DNA of 64,000 bases from Gilichinskyi gelida. GTDB taxonomy: Bacteria > Acidobacteriota > Thermoanaerobaculia > Gp7-AA8. The notes beneath the pieces were generated by a model. It was not told where the DNA came from. It saw only the letters and a program-made list of their open reading frames with translations, and did not search any database. The stretch spans positions 124,001 through 188,000 of the forward strand of contig JBBPII010000001.1 in the NCBI GenBank assembly GCA_038040385.1. Reading direction: 5' to 3'. The translations under genes were made by a program, and so were the position numbers. Of the stretch, positions 28,895 through 37,427 are shown piece after piece. Position 1 is the stretch's first letter, and each line of letters opens with the position of its first letter.

Positions 28895-29679
28895 GTGCGG
28901 AAGCGCTCTATCCGCGCGCCGTGGCGCAGCAGGTTCGCAGGGATCCTCGCGAGGCGATTCAGCTACCCGATCGCGACTACTGCGCCTTACGGTACATCAT
29001 GGAGGGATACCAGGAGACGCAGGCGAACGTGGACTGCGCGATCTTCGGGGGGACGTCGAAGACGCCCGTCTCGCGAGCCGTGCACAGACTGTCAGAGGCC
29101 GGCTACGTGATTGTCGACCGCTGGAACGGCGTCGGTATGAACCTCCTCCGCGGCACGAACAGAGGCCGAACCGCCCTGATCGAGCGGGGGATCGACGCGT
29201 CACGCCTGTTCGTTCCCGAGCGTCCCGTGGCCGCGAAGGATCTCCCCCACCACATGTGGATCAACGATGTCCGCCTCGTGCTCAAGCAACGCGGCATTGC
29301 GGACGCGACGCCGTGCTGGGCGCTCCGGCGGAAACTGGCGGAGCTCCGGCCAGCGGCGATCCCGGACCTCCTCGCGTTCAGGACGAGTGCCGCAGGCGCG
29401 ACGACCGGCGTGCTCGCGATCGAAGTCGACATGGGCACGGAGCCGCTGAAGGTGTTTCTGCCGAAGACCGACCTGCTCAGGGAGACGCTCGCGTCGTGGG
29501 CGGGGAGCGCGCCGGCCGTCGTACTCGTGCTTACGGTCGGCTCGCGGCGAATCCTCGCGATGGAGACGGCCCTCGCGGAGCATCGACATAGTCTCCCACT
29601 CGCAGTCCTACCGCTCCCCAAGGCGACCGGTCGCGCGAGCATCGTCGCGCTTGCGGCGTTACTCAAGCAGTTCTCGTAG
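28891..29679 (+). CDS. Replication-relaxation-like winged-helix protein
   Basis: 262 residues; the GTG start overlaps the upstream stop (GTGA). The N-terminal winged helix (about 20-90) shows TSKTPVSRAVHRLSEAGYVI. The C-terminal half has a conserved D-x(n)-E-x-D core (IPDLLAF...VLAIEVDMGTEPL then K), like the nuclease-fold-like region of the replication-relaxation family (PF13814 as I recall it). These proteins accompany FtsK/HerA ATPases on plasmids and ICEs. A paralogous layout occurs at 39905-40960 on the other strand. Roles in plasmid replication or mobilisation are inferred from the family. Confidence 0.7.
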   Translation: MSAEALYPRAVAQQVRRDPREAIQLPDRDYCALRYIMEGYQETQANVDCAIFGGTSKTPVSRAVHRLSEAGYVIVDRWNGVGMNLLRGTNRGRTALIERGIDASRLFVPERPVAAKDLPHHMWINDVRLVLKQRGIADATPCWALRRKLAELRPAAIPDLLAFRTSAAGATTGVLAIEVDMGTEPLKVFLPKTDLLRETLASWAGSAPAVVLVLTVGSRRILAMETALAEHRHSLPLAVLPLPKATGRASIVALAALLKQFS

Positions 29680-29754
29680 ACTGCATCTTGCAGCGGCGGG
29701 GTGGTTCATTTGTGAGCGTTACGATAGTCCGCCGTGGAGGGACAGGGTACTTCC

Positions 29755-29905
29755 TCATCCGTCGATGAAGCCGATGTGCACCCGCTGCGCTGCGTGATCC
29801 GAGTCCTGCAGCCAGAAATTCTCGCTGCTGTCCGCGCCGAGCCCGTCGCTCACGAGCACGTAGTCCAGCCGCCAGAGCTTGCGGCGACTGCTCTTGGATG
29901 GTACG
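29755..29905 (-). pseudogene. C-terminal remnant of an unrecognised gene
   Basis: On the minus strand a frame ending in TGA at 29755-29757 encodes about 45 protein-like residues (KLWRLDYVLVSDGLGADSSE, ending RVHIGFIDG). Upstream the frame runs into a GC-rich hairpin and a stop with no start codon. Composition and periodicity look coding, unlike the other frames. I infer a gene 3' end truncated near 29905-29930. Confidence 0.4.
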
Positions 29906-29927
29906 CAGAGAGCTGCACACCTGAGTT

Positions 29928-29958
29928 GGAAAGAGCGCCGCGTCGCGGCGCTCTTTCC
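29928..29958 (+). terminator. Strong perfect stem-loop, probable bidirectional terminator
   Basis: GGAAAGAGCGCCG pairs with CGGCGCTCTTTCC, with the inner CG/CG pair also possible. The A-rich left and T-rich right arm ends suit termination on both strands. It sits 250 bases after the plus-strand operon (ends 29679). Confidence 0.65.
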
Positions 29959-30161
29959 CTATGCGGAAACCGGCTGTAGCGATAGGCGGTTATCCGCTTC
30001 TACGAGGCTTTAGTCGGCGAAGTAGAGGAAGGGATGGAGAAGGGATTTAGCGGATTGCGCGCAGCCTACGTTAAAGGTTCGTTCGTTGCTCTACGCGGTT
30101 TCTAGGGAAGCGATGGACTGCTGGACCGGATGGTGTCCTCGTTGGAATGGGTATGGCCGTA

Positions 30162-30671
30162 TTAGTCGATAATGGTTACCCGGCCTCCCTCCTCATACTC
30201 TGTGGGCCGGCTGTCTGCGGCTCCAGCAGGCACGTTGTCGATTAGGAGCTCGGTGTCGGTTGCTTCAAGCGTGTGCGCGCCCGTGAAGAGGTCCGGCCTG
30301 TACCCCACATAGTAGCGTTCAGTTCGCCCATCCTCCCACGTCACGCGCGCATCAATTATCTGCTCGCTGAGGCTCGTGTACGTAAGTTGCGCCCTCTTGC
30401 CTGCAGGAATGTCGCGGATGGTCATGAGCTGATCGTAGGGCGAGCGCTTCTCCGTCTGGAACTCTCGGCGACCGGATGACGTACTAACGGTGATCTCCGC
30501 GGTCCGAACGTTCCCCTTCGAGGAGTTAACGAAGGTGATCGTACCTGTCAGGTTGGAGTCAATCACCGACCCGGGCGCATGGACGACAACGTATGAGCTT
30601 CCTGAGACGCAGAGAAACTCGGACGAGAGAACCGCACGGTCCATGCGCGTGACACTCGTGGCTGCGCTCAT
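30162..30671 (-). CDS. Hypothetical protein, beta-rich
   Basis: 169 residues. The middle reads as a beta-sandwich domain (TITFVNSSKGNVRTAEITV, MTIRDIPAGKRAQLTYTSLS, ARVTWEDGRTERYYVGYRP). There is no signal peptide or membrane segment on this strand. The opposite strand at 30643-30732 could encode a short hydrophobic peptide (MRVTLVAALIAAAASLVNLA), which makes the N-terminal end uncertain. No family recognised. It is downstream of radC but separated by a terminator. Confidence 0.55.
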   Translation of the reverse strand: MSAATSVTRMDRAVLSSEFLCVSGSSYVVVHAPGSVIDSNLTGTITFVNSSKGNVRTAEITVSTSSGRREFQTEKRSPYDQLMTIRDIPAGKRAQLTYTSLSEQIIDARVTWEDGRTERYYVGYRPDLFTGAHTLEATDTELLIDNVPAGAADSRPTEYEEGGRVTIID

Positions 30672-30867
30672 CGCAGCCGCTGCCTCGCTGGTGAATTTGG
30701 CGTTGTTAGTGGTTCGCTCCTTCCGGATCTGACTCAGTCGGATCGGGACCGGGATTAGGCTGTCTGATTTGACGGCGGGCGCGGTAGCGCGGCCCCATTT
30801 GCGGGCGATCTACGCCGTGCGAAGAATCCACCATGCCGGTTGCGCTCCCGAGGCACGCAACAGAAAT

Positions 30868-30892
30868 GGGCGATGGCTGAAAGCCACCGCCC
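30868..30892 (-). terminator. Terminator downstream of radC
   Basis: On the minus strand GGGCGGTGGCT-TTC-AGCCATCGCCC (11-bp stem, one G-T pair) is followed by ATTTCTGTT, 12 bases after the radC stop. It would end the long minus-strand transcript of the helicase region. Confidence 0.75.
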
Positions 30893-30904
30893 GAAAGACG
30901 AGAA

Positions 30905-31630
30905 TCAGAAGTGCTCGTTCCGTTTCATCGAGACGTACCGAGAACGACCGAGGACGAGGTGATCTCGCACCTCGATGTCGAGGAGCTTCGCGGCACTTGA
31001 GAGCCTGCGCGTGTACGCGACGTCGTCGTCCGATGGCTGCGGATCGCCGGACGGGTGGTTGTGGAAGAGCACGACGCTGTGCGCGTGGAGGTCGAGCGCG
31101 AGCCGCACCACATCGCGGGTGCTCACCGTGGCCATGTGCAGCGTGCCGACGTACACCTCTCGCTCGGTGATGACCCGCTCGCGGGTGTCGAGGAGGAGGA
31201 CGCCGAGGCGCTCCTGCACGTCTAGCGCGTACCGCGCAACGAGCCGTGATCCGTGCAGGTCGACGTGGAAGCGTGCGCGATCGTCGACCGCCGTCAGCGT
31301 CGCGCGGCGCGTGAGCTCGAGCAGCGCGGCGAGCCTCGTTCCGTCCTGACGCGGGATGTCCGCTGTGCCTGCGGCGACGCGTTGGAGCAGCGGGCCGAGC
31401 CCGTCGCGGAGGAGCGCGCGCGCCGTGTGGAGATCGGCCTCACGACGGACGCGCGTGCGAGTGAGCACGGCGACGAGCTCCTCGTCGCTGAGAGTTGCGG
31501 CACCGTGGCGGTGGAGCCGCCGTCCTGGATCGCGATCGTTCCGGAGCTGCCGCTCGGCCTGGGCGGCCGTGACGACTGATGACGGGAAGGGGACGATCGT
31601 GGCGCCGGACGTCGGCGGCGCGGGGCTCAC
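30905..31630 (-). CDS. radC: RadC-family JAMM-domain protein
   Basis: 241 residues from a GTG that overlaps the stop of the upstream RHH gene (GTGA); the longer open frame upstream is antisense-like. The C-terminal RadC domain has the JAMM metalloprotease-like motif HNHPSGDPQPSDDD preceded by HSVVLF. RadC-type proteins (formerly called DNA repair proteins; function unsettled) are very common on plasmids and ICEs beside anti-restriction and DUF2958 genes, as here. It is the last gene of the minus-strand operon. Confidence 0.88.
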   Translation of the reverse strand: MSPAPPTSGATIVPFPSSVVTAAQAERQLRNDRDPGRRLHRHGAATLSDEELVAVLTRTRVRREADLHTARALLRDGLGPLLQRVAAGTADIPRQDGTRLAALLELTRRATLTAVDDRARFHVDLHGSRLVARYALDVQERLGVLLLDTRERVITEREVYVGTLHMATVSTRDVVRLALDLHAHSVVLFHNHPSGDPQPSDDDVAYTRRLSSAAKLLDIEVRDHLVLGRSRYVSMKRNEHF

Positions 31631-31824
31631 GCGCGCCTCCGCTGGGGCGCGACGCGCGTCCGCCGGGCGCGCGGACGCGGCGCGACGCGCACGGTGTCGA
31701 GGAAATCGTGCACGATCGCGTTGACGATGCTGGAGAGCGGCTGCCCCGTGCCGCGGCGGAGGCGGTTGAGGCGGCAGAGCGCGTGCTGATCGAGGCACAC
31801 GGCTGCCGGAGAGCGGCGGTGCAT
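31627..31824 (-). CDS. Small ribbon-helix-helix-like protein
   Basis: 65 residues: a short beta segment (SPAAVCLDQHALCRLNRL) then helices with GTGQPLSSIVNAIVHDFLDTV, the pattern of CopG/Arc-type ribbon-helix-helix regulators. A basic tail follows. GAAAGGAG lies just before the ATG. Overlap with radC indicates coupling. It may be the operon's own repressor; this is inference. Confidence 0.65.
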   Translation of the reverse strand: MHRRSPAAVCLDQHALCRLNRLRRGTGQPLSSIVNAIVHDFLDTVRVAPRPRARRTRVAPQRRRA

Positions 31825-31851
31825 GGAGAACTCCTTTCGTTCTGCGCCGAC

Positions 31852-32091
31852 TTAGTCGGCGCCGTGGTAGGCGTCGTGGCAGGACTTCGCGCAGAACGCG
31901 CCGTCGTGCCAGGTAACGCGCGGGCGGATGGCGTCGGGCTCGATGCCGTAGCGGTAGAGGGAGGGTGTGCGGCAGCGCCGAGACGTTCGGACACTGCCGC
32001 ACCACGAGCAGGTTTGTCCGCGTGCGAGCGGCCGGAGGGCGACGCGCACGAGGGTGTGGCGCGCGAAGGGGTCACGTGCGATCTGGCGCAT
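31852..32091 (-). CDS. Small Cys/His-rich protein
   Basis: 79 residues with CSWC near residue 28 and a C-terminal CAKSCHDAYH, giving enough Cys/His ligands for one or two zinc ions. Neighbours in the same operon are also small zinc proteins. No family recognised; it begins 10 bases after the upstream stop. Confidence 0.6.
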   Translation of the reverse strand: MRQIARDPFARHTLVRVALRPLARGQTCSWCGSVRTSRRCRTPSLYRYGIEPDAIRPRVTWHDGAFCAKSCHDAYHGAD

Positions 32092-32100
32092 GACGCACCT

Positions 32101-32523
32101 TCACGCCGCCGACGCGTGGCGGGCTCGGGCCGGCGCGCGCGGCGCCGCGAGTCGGATCGATGGCGATGCGGGGCCGCGCACCGTGAGCGCGGAGTCCAGC
32201 ATCAGTTCGAAGCGCTCGAGGAGTGCTTTGCGCGCGTCGGCCGGCAGATCGAGCAGGCCGGCGACGAGCTGCTCTTCGCGCGAACGACGCGAGATCGCGT
32301 CCGGGTCGAAGAGCTCCTCGATGGCGCGGCTGAAGAACCGCTCTTCGGTGACGCCGTAGATGGCGAGCAGCTTCGCGAGCTGCGAGAGCTTGAGCGAGCC
32401 GGCGCGGTCGCCGGTCTCGAAGGAGCTGATGGTCTTCTCGCCCACGCCGGAGAGGCGTGCGACGTCTTTCTGACTGAGGCCGCGCAGGCGGCGCAGCTCT
32501 CGGAGTTTGAGGACGACGTCCAT
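32101..32523 (-). CDS. XRE-family transcriptional regulator
   Basis: 140 residues. The N-terminal Cro/C1 HTH is at residues 6-60 (LRELRRLRGLSQKDVARLSG then VGEKTISSFETGD). The C-terminal extension is helical, ending Ala/Arg-rich. GAAAGGAG precedes the start. Probably controls the minus-strand operon in which it lies. Confidence 0.85.
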   Translation of the reverse strand: MDVVLKLRELRRLRGLSQKDVARLSGVGEKTISSFETGDRAGSLKLSQLAKLLAIYGVTEERFFSRAIEELFDPDAISRRSREEQLVAGLLDLPADARKALLERFELMLDSALTVRGPASPSIRLAAPRAPARARHASAA

Positions 32524-32577
32524 TGATGATCTCCTTTCGTACGGTGGGTTGTGGGTGTGGAATGGAGGCGCGTCAGG

Positions 32578-32913
32578 TCACGCGGCGGGACGCTTCAGCG
32601 CGTCGGCGACCGTGCGGGTCGCGATCGGGAAGTGGAGGTCGCGCTCGATCGTGAGCCCGCGGACGCGGAGGCTCCGGAGCTCCGCGAGCGAGGCGTAGCC
32701 CCACTCGTCGCAGTCCTCGCCGATCGGTGAGAGGCAGTAGCCGAAGAGCTGCGCGTCGTCGCCGTCGAACTCCGCCTCCGTGACGTAGAGCGTGTAGCGG
32801 CCGGCCGGGAAGAAATACTTCACGACGACTAGGGCATCCATGTCGCGGCCGTCCTGCGAACCGATGGGGAAGCGCGCGAGCGCCGTGCGCACGTCGTGCG
32901 GGAGTAAGTCCAT
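32578..32913 (-). CDS. DUF2958 family protein
   Basis: 111 residues beginning MDLLPHDVRTALARFP. Hallmarks of DUF2958 are present: VVKYFFPAGRYTLYVTEAEF, LFGYCLSPIGEDCDEWGYASL and LTIERDLHF. DUF2958 proteins occur on plasmids and ICEs near RadC and antirestriction genes; the biochemical role is unknown. The start is set by AAAGGAG six bases upstream; the longer frame upstream is not protein-like. Confidence 0.85.
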   Translation of the reverse strand: MDLLPHDVRTALARFPIGSQDGRDMDALVVVKYFFPAGRYTLYVTEAEFDGDDAQLFGYCLSPIGEDCDEWGYASLAELRSLRVRGLTIERDLHFPIATRTVADALKRPAA

Positions 32914-33028
32914 GAAGGACTCCTTTCGTTGTTTTGAGTGGGTGTGTGAGGGCACAGGAGGGCCGGAGCGGCCCCCCTGTGCGTTGAGCTGGGAATGCGG
33001 CGCTGGCGGGAACGGCTGCGGGCGCGGG

Positions 33029-33421
33029 TTACGCCAAGAGCTGGAACAACGGCAGCTGCGACGCGGCGCCTGACGCGCCAGTCGCAGCGTCGTCACGACG
33101 TGCGTGCTCAACCACGGGTTCGAGCTCCTGCGCGTCGTCGTCCGGTTCCCCGAGCCAGTAGATCGCCATGCGCGGGTCGCGTTGCGGTCGTAGCTTGCGG
33201 ATGTGGCGGTCGTCGACCTTCACGCGACAGTGACGGCACCACCCGTAGAGCGGTGCGCCACGGAGGCGCTCATCGCGCCGCGCCTCACCCGGCACCGTGA
33301 CGTGCAGGTGCGCGCAGAACCGCCTGCAGTAGCACGCGCACCTCAGCAGCGTGCAGTAGCCGTCATGCGAGACTTCGGTGGCGTGCCCGCAGCACGCCCG
33401 CCGCTCGTTCGAGTGGTGCAC
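33029..33421 (-). CDS. Cys-rich hypothetical protein with clamp-binding-like tail
   Basis: 130 residues with nine Cys in the first half (CCGH, CTLLRCACYCRRFC and CRHC), suggesting a zinc- or metal-binding head. The C-terminus ends in QLPLFQLLA, resembling the beta-clamp-binding consensus QL[S/D]LF. The next gene upstream, the methyltransferase-helicase, ends in a similar motif. GAAAGGAG precedes the ATG. Function unknown. Confidence 0.65.
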   Translation of the reverse strand: MHHSNERRACCGHATEVSHDGYCTLLRCACYCRRFCAHLHVTVPGEARRDERLRGAPLYGWCRHCRVKVDDRHIRKLRPQRDPRMAIYWLGEPDDDAQELEPVVEHARRDDAATGASGAASQLPLFQLLA

Positions 33422-33473
33422 TCCTTCTCCTTTCGGGTGGACTTGCGTGCGGCGGTCGCCGCAGGGGTGGGAC

Positions 33474-36400
33474 CTACAGCATCGACGCGAAGAGCGAGAG
33501 CTGCACGGCCTTCTCGCGCGGGAGCTGCGGGAGCGACTGAAGCAGCGCGGCCGGCACGTCGATGCTGTCGGGGACGACGACGGGGAACGGGAAGACGTTC
33601 AGGGGTGACCTGGGCGCGGCCTCGATCGGGATGGCCAGATGGGACGTCGGCAGGAGGTGGATGCGCTCGATGCGCCTGGCGATCTCCAGCTGCACGTCGC
33701 CGGTCGCCTTCTGCAGGATCTCCGCGACGTCGAGGAACCGCGCCTTGCCGTCGATCGCGTGCTTGATCGCTTCCGCCTTCTGCGTCACGACCTCCCACAT
33801 GATCGGGTCGATCGTGTCGCGCGAGAGGAGCACCTGCACGTAGACGTCTTTCGTCTGGCCAGGGCGGTGGACGCGGTCGCCCGCCTGGTCCGTGGCCTCG
33901 GGGCTGTACTCCAGGTCGACGATCAGCACGTGGTTCGCCGCGGTGATGGTGTAGCCGCGGTTGAGGCAGTTGAGGGACGCGACGATGCAGTTGAGCTCCG
34001 GGTCGTTCGAGAACTCGCGGATGAGGCCGAAGCGCTTCTTCGTCGCGACCTCCGCGGTGATGGGGAGGACGCCGAGGCCGTTCGCGCGCAGGTGCTTCAC
34101 CATCGCGGCTACCATGACGCGGAGCCCCGAGAAGACGATCGTCTTCTCGCCGCGCTCGGACGCGCGACGGACGTAGTTCAGGACGTAGTCGAGCTTGTTC
34201 CAGCTCGCGACGTCGAGCGCCGGGTCGAGGTAGTCGATCGCGACGGGGCACGTCGCGGCGTAGCGGAGTTTCCAGAGCGCGCCTGAGATCACGCCCATGT
34301 TCGGCGTGCCGTCGCCCTCACGGAGTGCCTTCGCGATCGCCTTCTGCGCCCACTCGGCGTAGGAGGCATAGAACGGTGCGTGCGCGCCGTCGAGGGTGAG
34401 CACGACGACCTGCTGGTGCTTCTTGGGGAGGTCGTAGATGTCGTCTTTGCGGCGGCGGATGGCGAACGCCGCCATGAGCCGCCAGAAGCGGTTGAGGTTA
34501 CTGACTTCGGGGAGGAGCTTGGCTCTGCCCTCGTGGAGCGAATCCTCGAACTGCCGGTCCACGAACTCGTAGGTGCCGAACTCGTTGAGGAAGCGCTTCG
34601 AGCCGCCGCGGTACGCGTAGGGAAAGAGGGGATTGTCGAAGCCGAGGAGCCAGGCGACGTTCCAGAAGATGTCCGTCGCGTAGCCCTTCATGAGCGTGCC
34701 GGTGAGGATGAGGCGCCCCTTCGAGCGCATCGCCCGGACGGCGCGCCCGCGGAGCGTGTTCTTGGATTTCGCGATCTGCGCTTCGTCCACGAGCACGGCC
34801 CCGAACAGCTTCTTGATGCGCTTGTAGGCCGGCCACTGGCGCGCGTCGCCCGTGGCCGTCCACGCCTGGTGGTTGCACGCGCGGCAGTGGCCGCCGCTCC
34901 ACTCGGCGACGTCACCGCACGCGGGGCAGGACTCGACGACCGACGCGTACGCCCGCTTGCAGACGGGGCACGACGCCTTCGTGATGTCCTGCTCCTCGTG
35001 GTCGACGGCGCCGTCCTTCGTGAAGCGCCTGCAGGTCCACGGGTCGAACCTGCCGGCGCCGGTGAGGGAGAGGAACTCGAACGAGGTGATGTAGAACGTG
35101 GTGTCGTCTGGGAGAAACCTCCTCCGTTTCTCCTCCTGCAGGGCAGCCACGCCGGCGTGCGTCGTGAGACGGTGCGCGCGGAAGCCGAACGACGAGAGCT
35201 CGTGCATCCAGTTGTCGATGAGGCCCGAGGGGCAGACGACGAGCACGCGCTTGAAGCCGCGCGTGCGCGCCCACGATGCTGCGGTCACGGTCTTGCCGCC
35301 GCCCTGCTCGTAGCCGAGGTAGCCGAAGAGCTTCACGGCCATGCGGGCGACGTCTTCGCCTTGGAACGGGAACAGGAATGCGGACCTGCGCGCGACGGTC
35401 GCGCGGTGCTGCGCGATGCGCTCGGGGACGACCGCTTCGAGGTCGGGAACGTCGGGGAGTTCGAATGCCTCGGTGAGGAGCTCCACGTCCGCGGCGTCGA
35501 CTTCCCGGAACGTGCGGAGACCGGAGTCCGTCATCACCGCGAACGCGAGGTAGCCGCGGTCGACCGAGGTGATGAGCGTGACCTCCTTGTCGTCCTGCGT
35601 GACCGTCTCGACCTTCGCGGTCTCGCGGTTCCGCACCCACGACGGGCGGAGGTGGTAGCTCCGGCCGGCCGTGAAGCAGGGCTCGTGATCGGCGGTTACG
35701 ACGGTGGCCTTCGCGGTGTAGTTGCGATCATCCAAGTACGCGAGGCGTTGGTGCGCTGCCGGTGGGTAGAGGGGGGTGCGCAGGAGCCGGAACTTCTCCT
35801 GCAGGCGCGTGATCTTCGCCTGATCCGCTTCGCTGATCGAAGGCTCGAAGCCGAGCCAGGCGAGCGTCTCGACGCCCGCGCGCGGGCCGAGCGTCAGGAT
35901 CGAGGCCGGCGAGAGCGTCGCCGAGACGATGCCGTGCTCGATGCCGCGGACAGGATCGAAGGCGGTCACGACGTCGTCGAGGAACGCGAGCATCCCGTCC
36001 GCGTCGGGCGCGCTCCTCAGGCCCTTCGGCGTCACGCGGACGGTGTTCGAGGCGGTGACGTTGAAGAGGCGCGAGAGCACGGGAACGGGCGAGAGGTCCG
36101 CGGTCGGGAGCGTGGAGTTGCGTTCCGGGTCGAGCGCGCGGCGGAAGGCGTAGCGGAGATCCTCCGCAGCGTCTCCCGCGCGGATCGGCGTCGTGAACGG
36201 CCGCCACGCCGGCGCGTGGACGCGGCGCGCGACGACGAGATCGACGGAGACATTGATGCCGTACTCCTCGTCGAAGAGCGCCGGCAGCGTGACCTGGAGG
36301 ATGCCTGAGTAGTTGGCGTAGAGCGTGTCGCGGAGCGCGCGGTCCTTCTTGCTCTGGAACGTCGAAGTGGGGATGATCGCGACGAGCAGGCCGTTTGCGG

Positions 36401-36896
36401 CGAGCGCGCGCGTGCAGATCTCGAGGGTCGCGCCCTGCGACTCGACCTTGCCGCCGGCCGTCTCGCACGCCCACAGCTCGCCGGGGTCCGGCGGCGTCCA
36501 CCAGAGGCCGTACGGCGGGTTCGTGAGGACGAGCGAGAAGCCTCTGACGAGATTGCGGTAGTCGAGGACGTCGCCAGTGCGGACGTTCGTGGACCCGAGC
36601 GCCATCCGTGCGTGATCGGCCGCGAGCTCGTCGAGCTCGATGCCGAGCACGGTCGCTCCGGCGCGCTTCCACGGCGCGAGGAGCCGCCCCGATCCGCAGG
36701 TCGGATCGAGCACGGCGATCTCGCTCGGAGCGCAATGCGGGGCGAGCGGCTGGAGTAGCTCGCAGAGAAGCTCCGCGAGCCAGTTCGGTGTGAAGTATTG
36801 GGCGTGCTTCGACGCAGTGAATTGCCTGAATCCGAGTGCGTGGTTGGCATCTCGGCCGGCGTAGGCGGTGCCGGAAGACACGTCGACTGCCGTCAC
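33474..36896 (-). CDS. N6-adenine DNA methyltransferase fused to a SNF2-type helicase
   Basis: 1140 residues from a GTG placed just after AAGGAGGT; an ATG at 36947 lies before that site. The N-terminal methyltransferase has VLDPTCGSGRLL (SAM motif I) and VLTNPPYGLWW (catalytic NPPY). The C-terminal SF2/SNF2 helicase has GYEQGGGKT (Walker A), VLVDEAQ (motif II), RLILTGTLM (III) and GDRVHRPGQT (VI). Between motifs Ia and II sits a zinc-ribbon insert with Cys pairs CPVC, CPAC and CRAC. The C-terminus is QLSLFASML, a clamp-binding-like motif. No specificity subunit or nuclease domain was seen. Possibly modifies element DNA (anti-restriction) or acts in defence; the role is inference. Confidence 0.85.
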   Translation of the reverse strand: MTAVDVSSGTAYAGRDANHALGFRQFTASKHAQYFTPNWLAELLCELLQPLAPHCAPSEIAVLDPTCGSGRLLAPWKRAGATVLGIELDELAADHARMALGSTNVRTGDVLDYRNLVRGFSLVLTNPPYGLWWTPPDPGELWACETAGGKVESQGATLEICTRALAANGLLVAIIPTSTFQSKKDRALRDTLYANYSGILQVTLPALFDEEYGINVSVDLVVARRVHAPAWRPFTTPIRAGDAAEDLRYAFRRALDPERNSTLPTADLSPVPVLSRLFNVTASNTVRVTPKGLRSAPDADGMLAFLDDVVTAFDPVRGIEHGIVSATLSPASILTLGPRAGVETLAWLGFEPSISEADQAKITRLQEKFRLLRTPLYPPAAHQRLAYLDDRNYTAKATVVTADHEPCFTAGRSYHLRPSWVRNRETAKVETVTQDDKEVTLITSVDRGYLAFAVMTDSGLRTFREVDAADVELLTEAFELPDVPDLEAVVPERIAQHRATVARRSAFLFPFQGEDVARMAVKLFGYLGYEQGGGKTVTAASWARTRGFKRVLVVCPSGLIDNWMHELSSFGFRAHRLTTHAGVAALQEEKRRRFLPDDTTFYITSFEFLSLTGAGRFDPWTCRRFTKDGAVDHEEQDITKASCPVCKRAYASVVESCPACGDVAEWSGGHCRACNHQAWTATGDARQWPAYKRIKKLFGAVLVDEAQIAKSKNTLRGRAVRAMRSKGRLILTGTLMKGYATDIFWNVAWLLGFDNPLFPYAYRGGSKRFLNEFGTYEFVDRQFEDSLHEGRAKLLPEVSNLNRFWRLMAAFAIRRRKDDIYDLPKKHQQVVVLTLDGAHAPFYASYAEWAQKAIAKALREGDGTPNMGVISGALWKLRYAATCPVAIDYLDPALDVASWNKLDYVLNYVRRASERGEKTIVFSGLRVMVAAMVKHLRANGLGVLPITAEVATKKRFGLIREFSNDPELNCIVASLNCLNRGYTITAANHVLIVDLEYSPEATDQAGDRVHRPGQTKDVYVQVLLSRDTIDPIMWEVVTQKAEAIKHAIDGKARFLDVAEILQKATGDVQLEIARRIERIHLLPTSHLAIPIEAAPRSPLNVFPFPVVVPDSIDVPAALLQSLPQLPREKAVQLSLFASML

Positions 36897-37169
36897 GGAT
36901 GTGACCTCCTTCTCTGTTCGTGGCTTGTGTAGGAAACCCCCGCGCAAAAAATGCGCGAGGGTGTACTGCTTGGTGTAGCCACACTGGTTTGGGACTTCCG
37001 TTTTAGGTCGCTTTCCTCCTTCTCGGGACTCGTGGTCCCGTTCGTCATTTCCGCGAGAAGCAAGGTGGACAGGCCTCTCCTGCGGAGTCTTTGTAGGTTG
37101 GTAGTGTTCGGGGGGGATACGAGACGACGCGCAGACGGGCCGGTGCAGCGACTACGTCGACTGCCTCAA
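36897..37169 (-). promoter_or_regulatory. Structured leader upstream of the methyltransferase-helicase
   Basis: 273 bases without a gene. Two stem-loops lie close upstream of the helicase start: CCC-CGCGCA/TGCGCG-A-GGG at 36937-36961 and GGGAC/GTCCC near 37024-37038. On the minus strand they would lie in the 5' leader, before the AAGGAGGT site. They may control expression of the large gene; no T-run is present. Confidence 0.45.
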
Positions 37170-37373
37170 TCATGAGGAGGACGCGCTCGGTGCGTCGTTC
37201 GCGCTCACTGTCCGCGTCGTGCCCGCATGCAGAGCGTTGATTACTGCCACAGCTTCCTCGGGCGAGGACGCGGTGCGTTCGACGGCAGGCTGCTCCTCAT
37301 CAGGTGCATCGGCGTCTACGACGTAGAACAGGCTCCTGGCTTCGCCGTGCCAAATCACGATCTTGTCGTTCAC
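37170..37373 (-). CDS. Small acidic hypothetical protein
   Basis: 67 residues, acidic, with an N-terminal strand-like segment (KIVIWHGEARSLFYVVDADA) and an Ala/Ser-rich tail. GAAGGTGG lies before the ATG. It is one of six small genes upstream of the helicase on the same strand. No family recognised. Confidence 0.5.
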   Translation of the reverse strand: MNDKIVIWHGEARSLFYVVDADAPDEEQPAVERTASSPEEAVAVINALHAGTTRTVSANDAPSASSS

Positions 37374-37427
37374 TCGGGACCACCTTCTCTGCGGTTCTTC
37401 TTGGGGATTCGCGAGGGGCGCCCGTGA

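Noticed and set aside
31579..32526. 315-aa plus-strand ORF opposite the small regulators
   Set aside because: Antisense to genes with HTH, RHH and zinc motifs; composition is typical of GC-rich shadows.
34380..36308. 642-aa plus-strand ORF opposite the methyltransferase-helicase
   Set aside because: Arg/Glu/Val/Asp-biased composition with no domain; it is the antisense of a gene with clear motifs.
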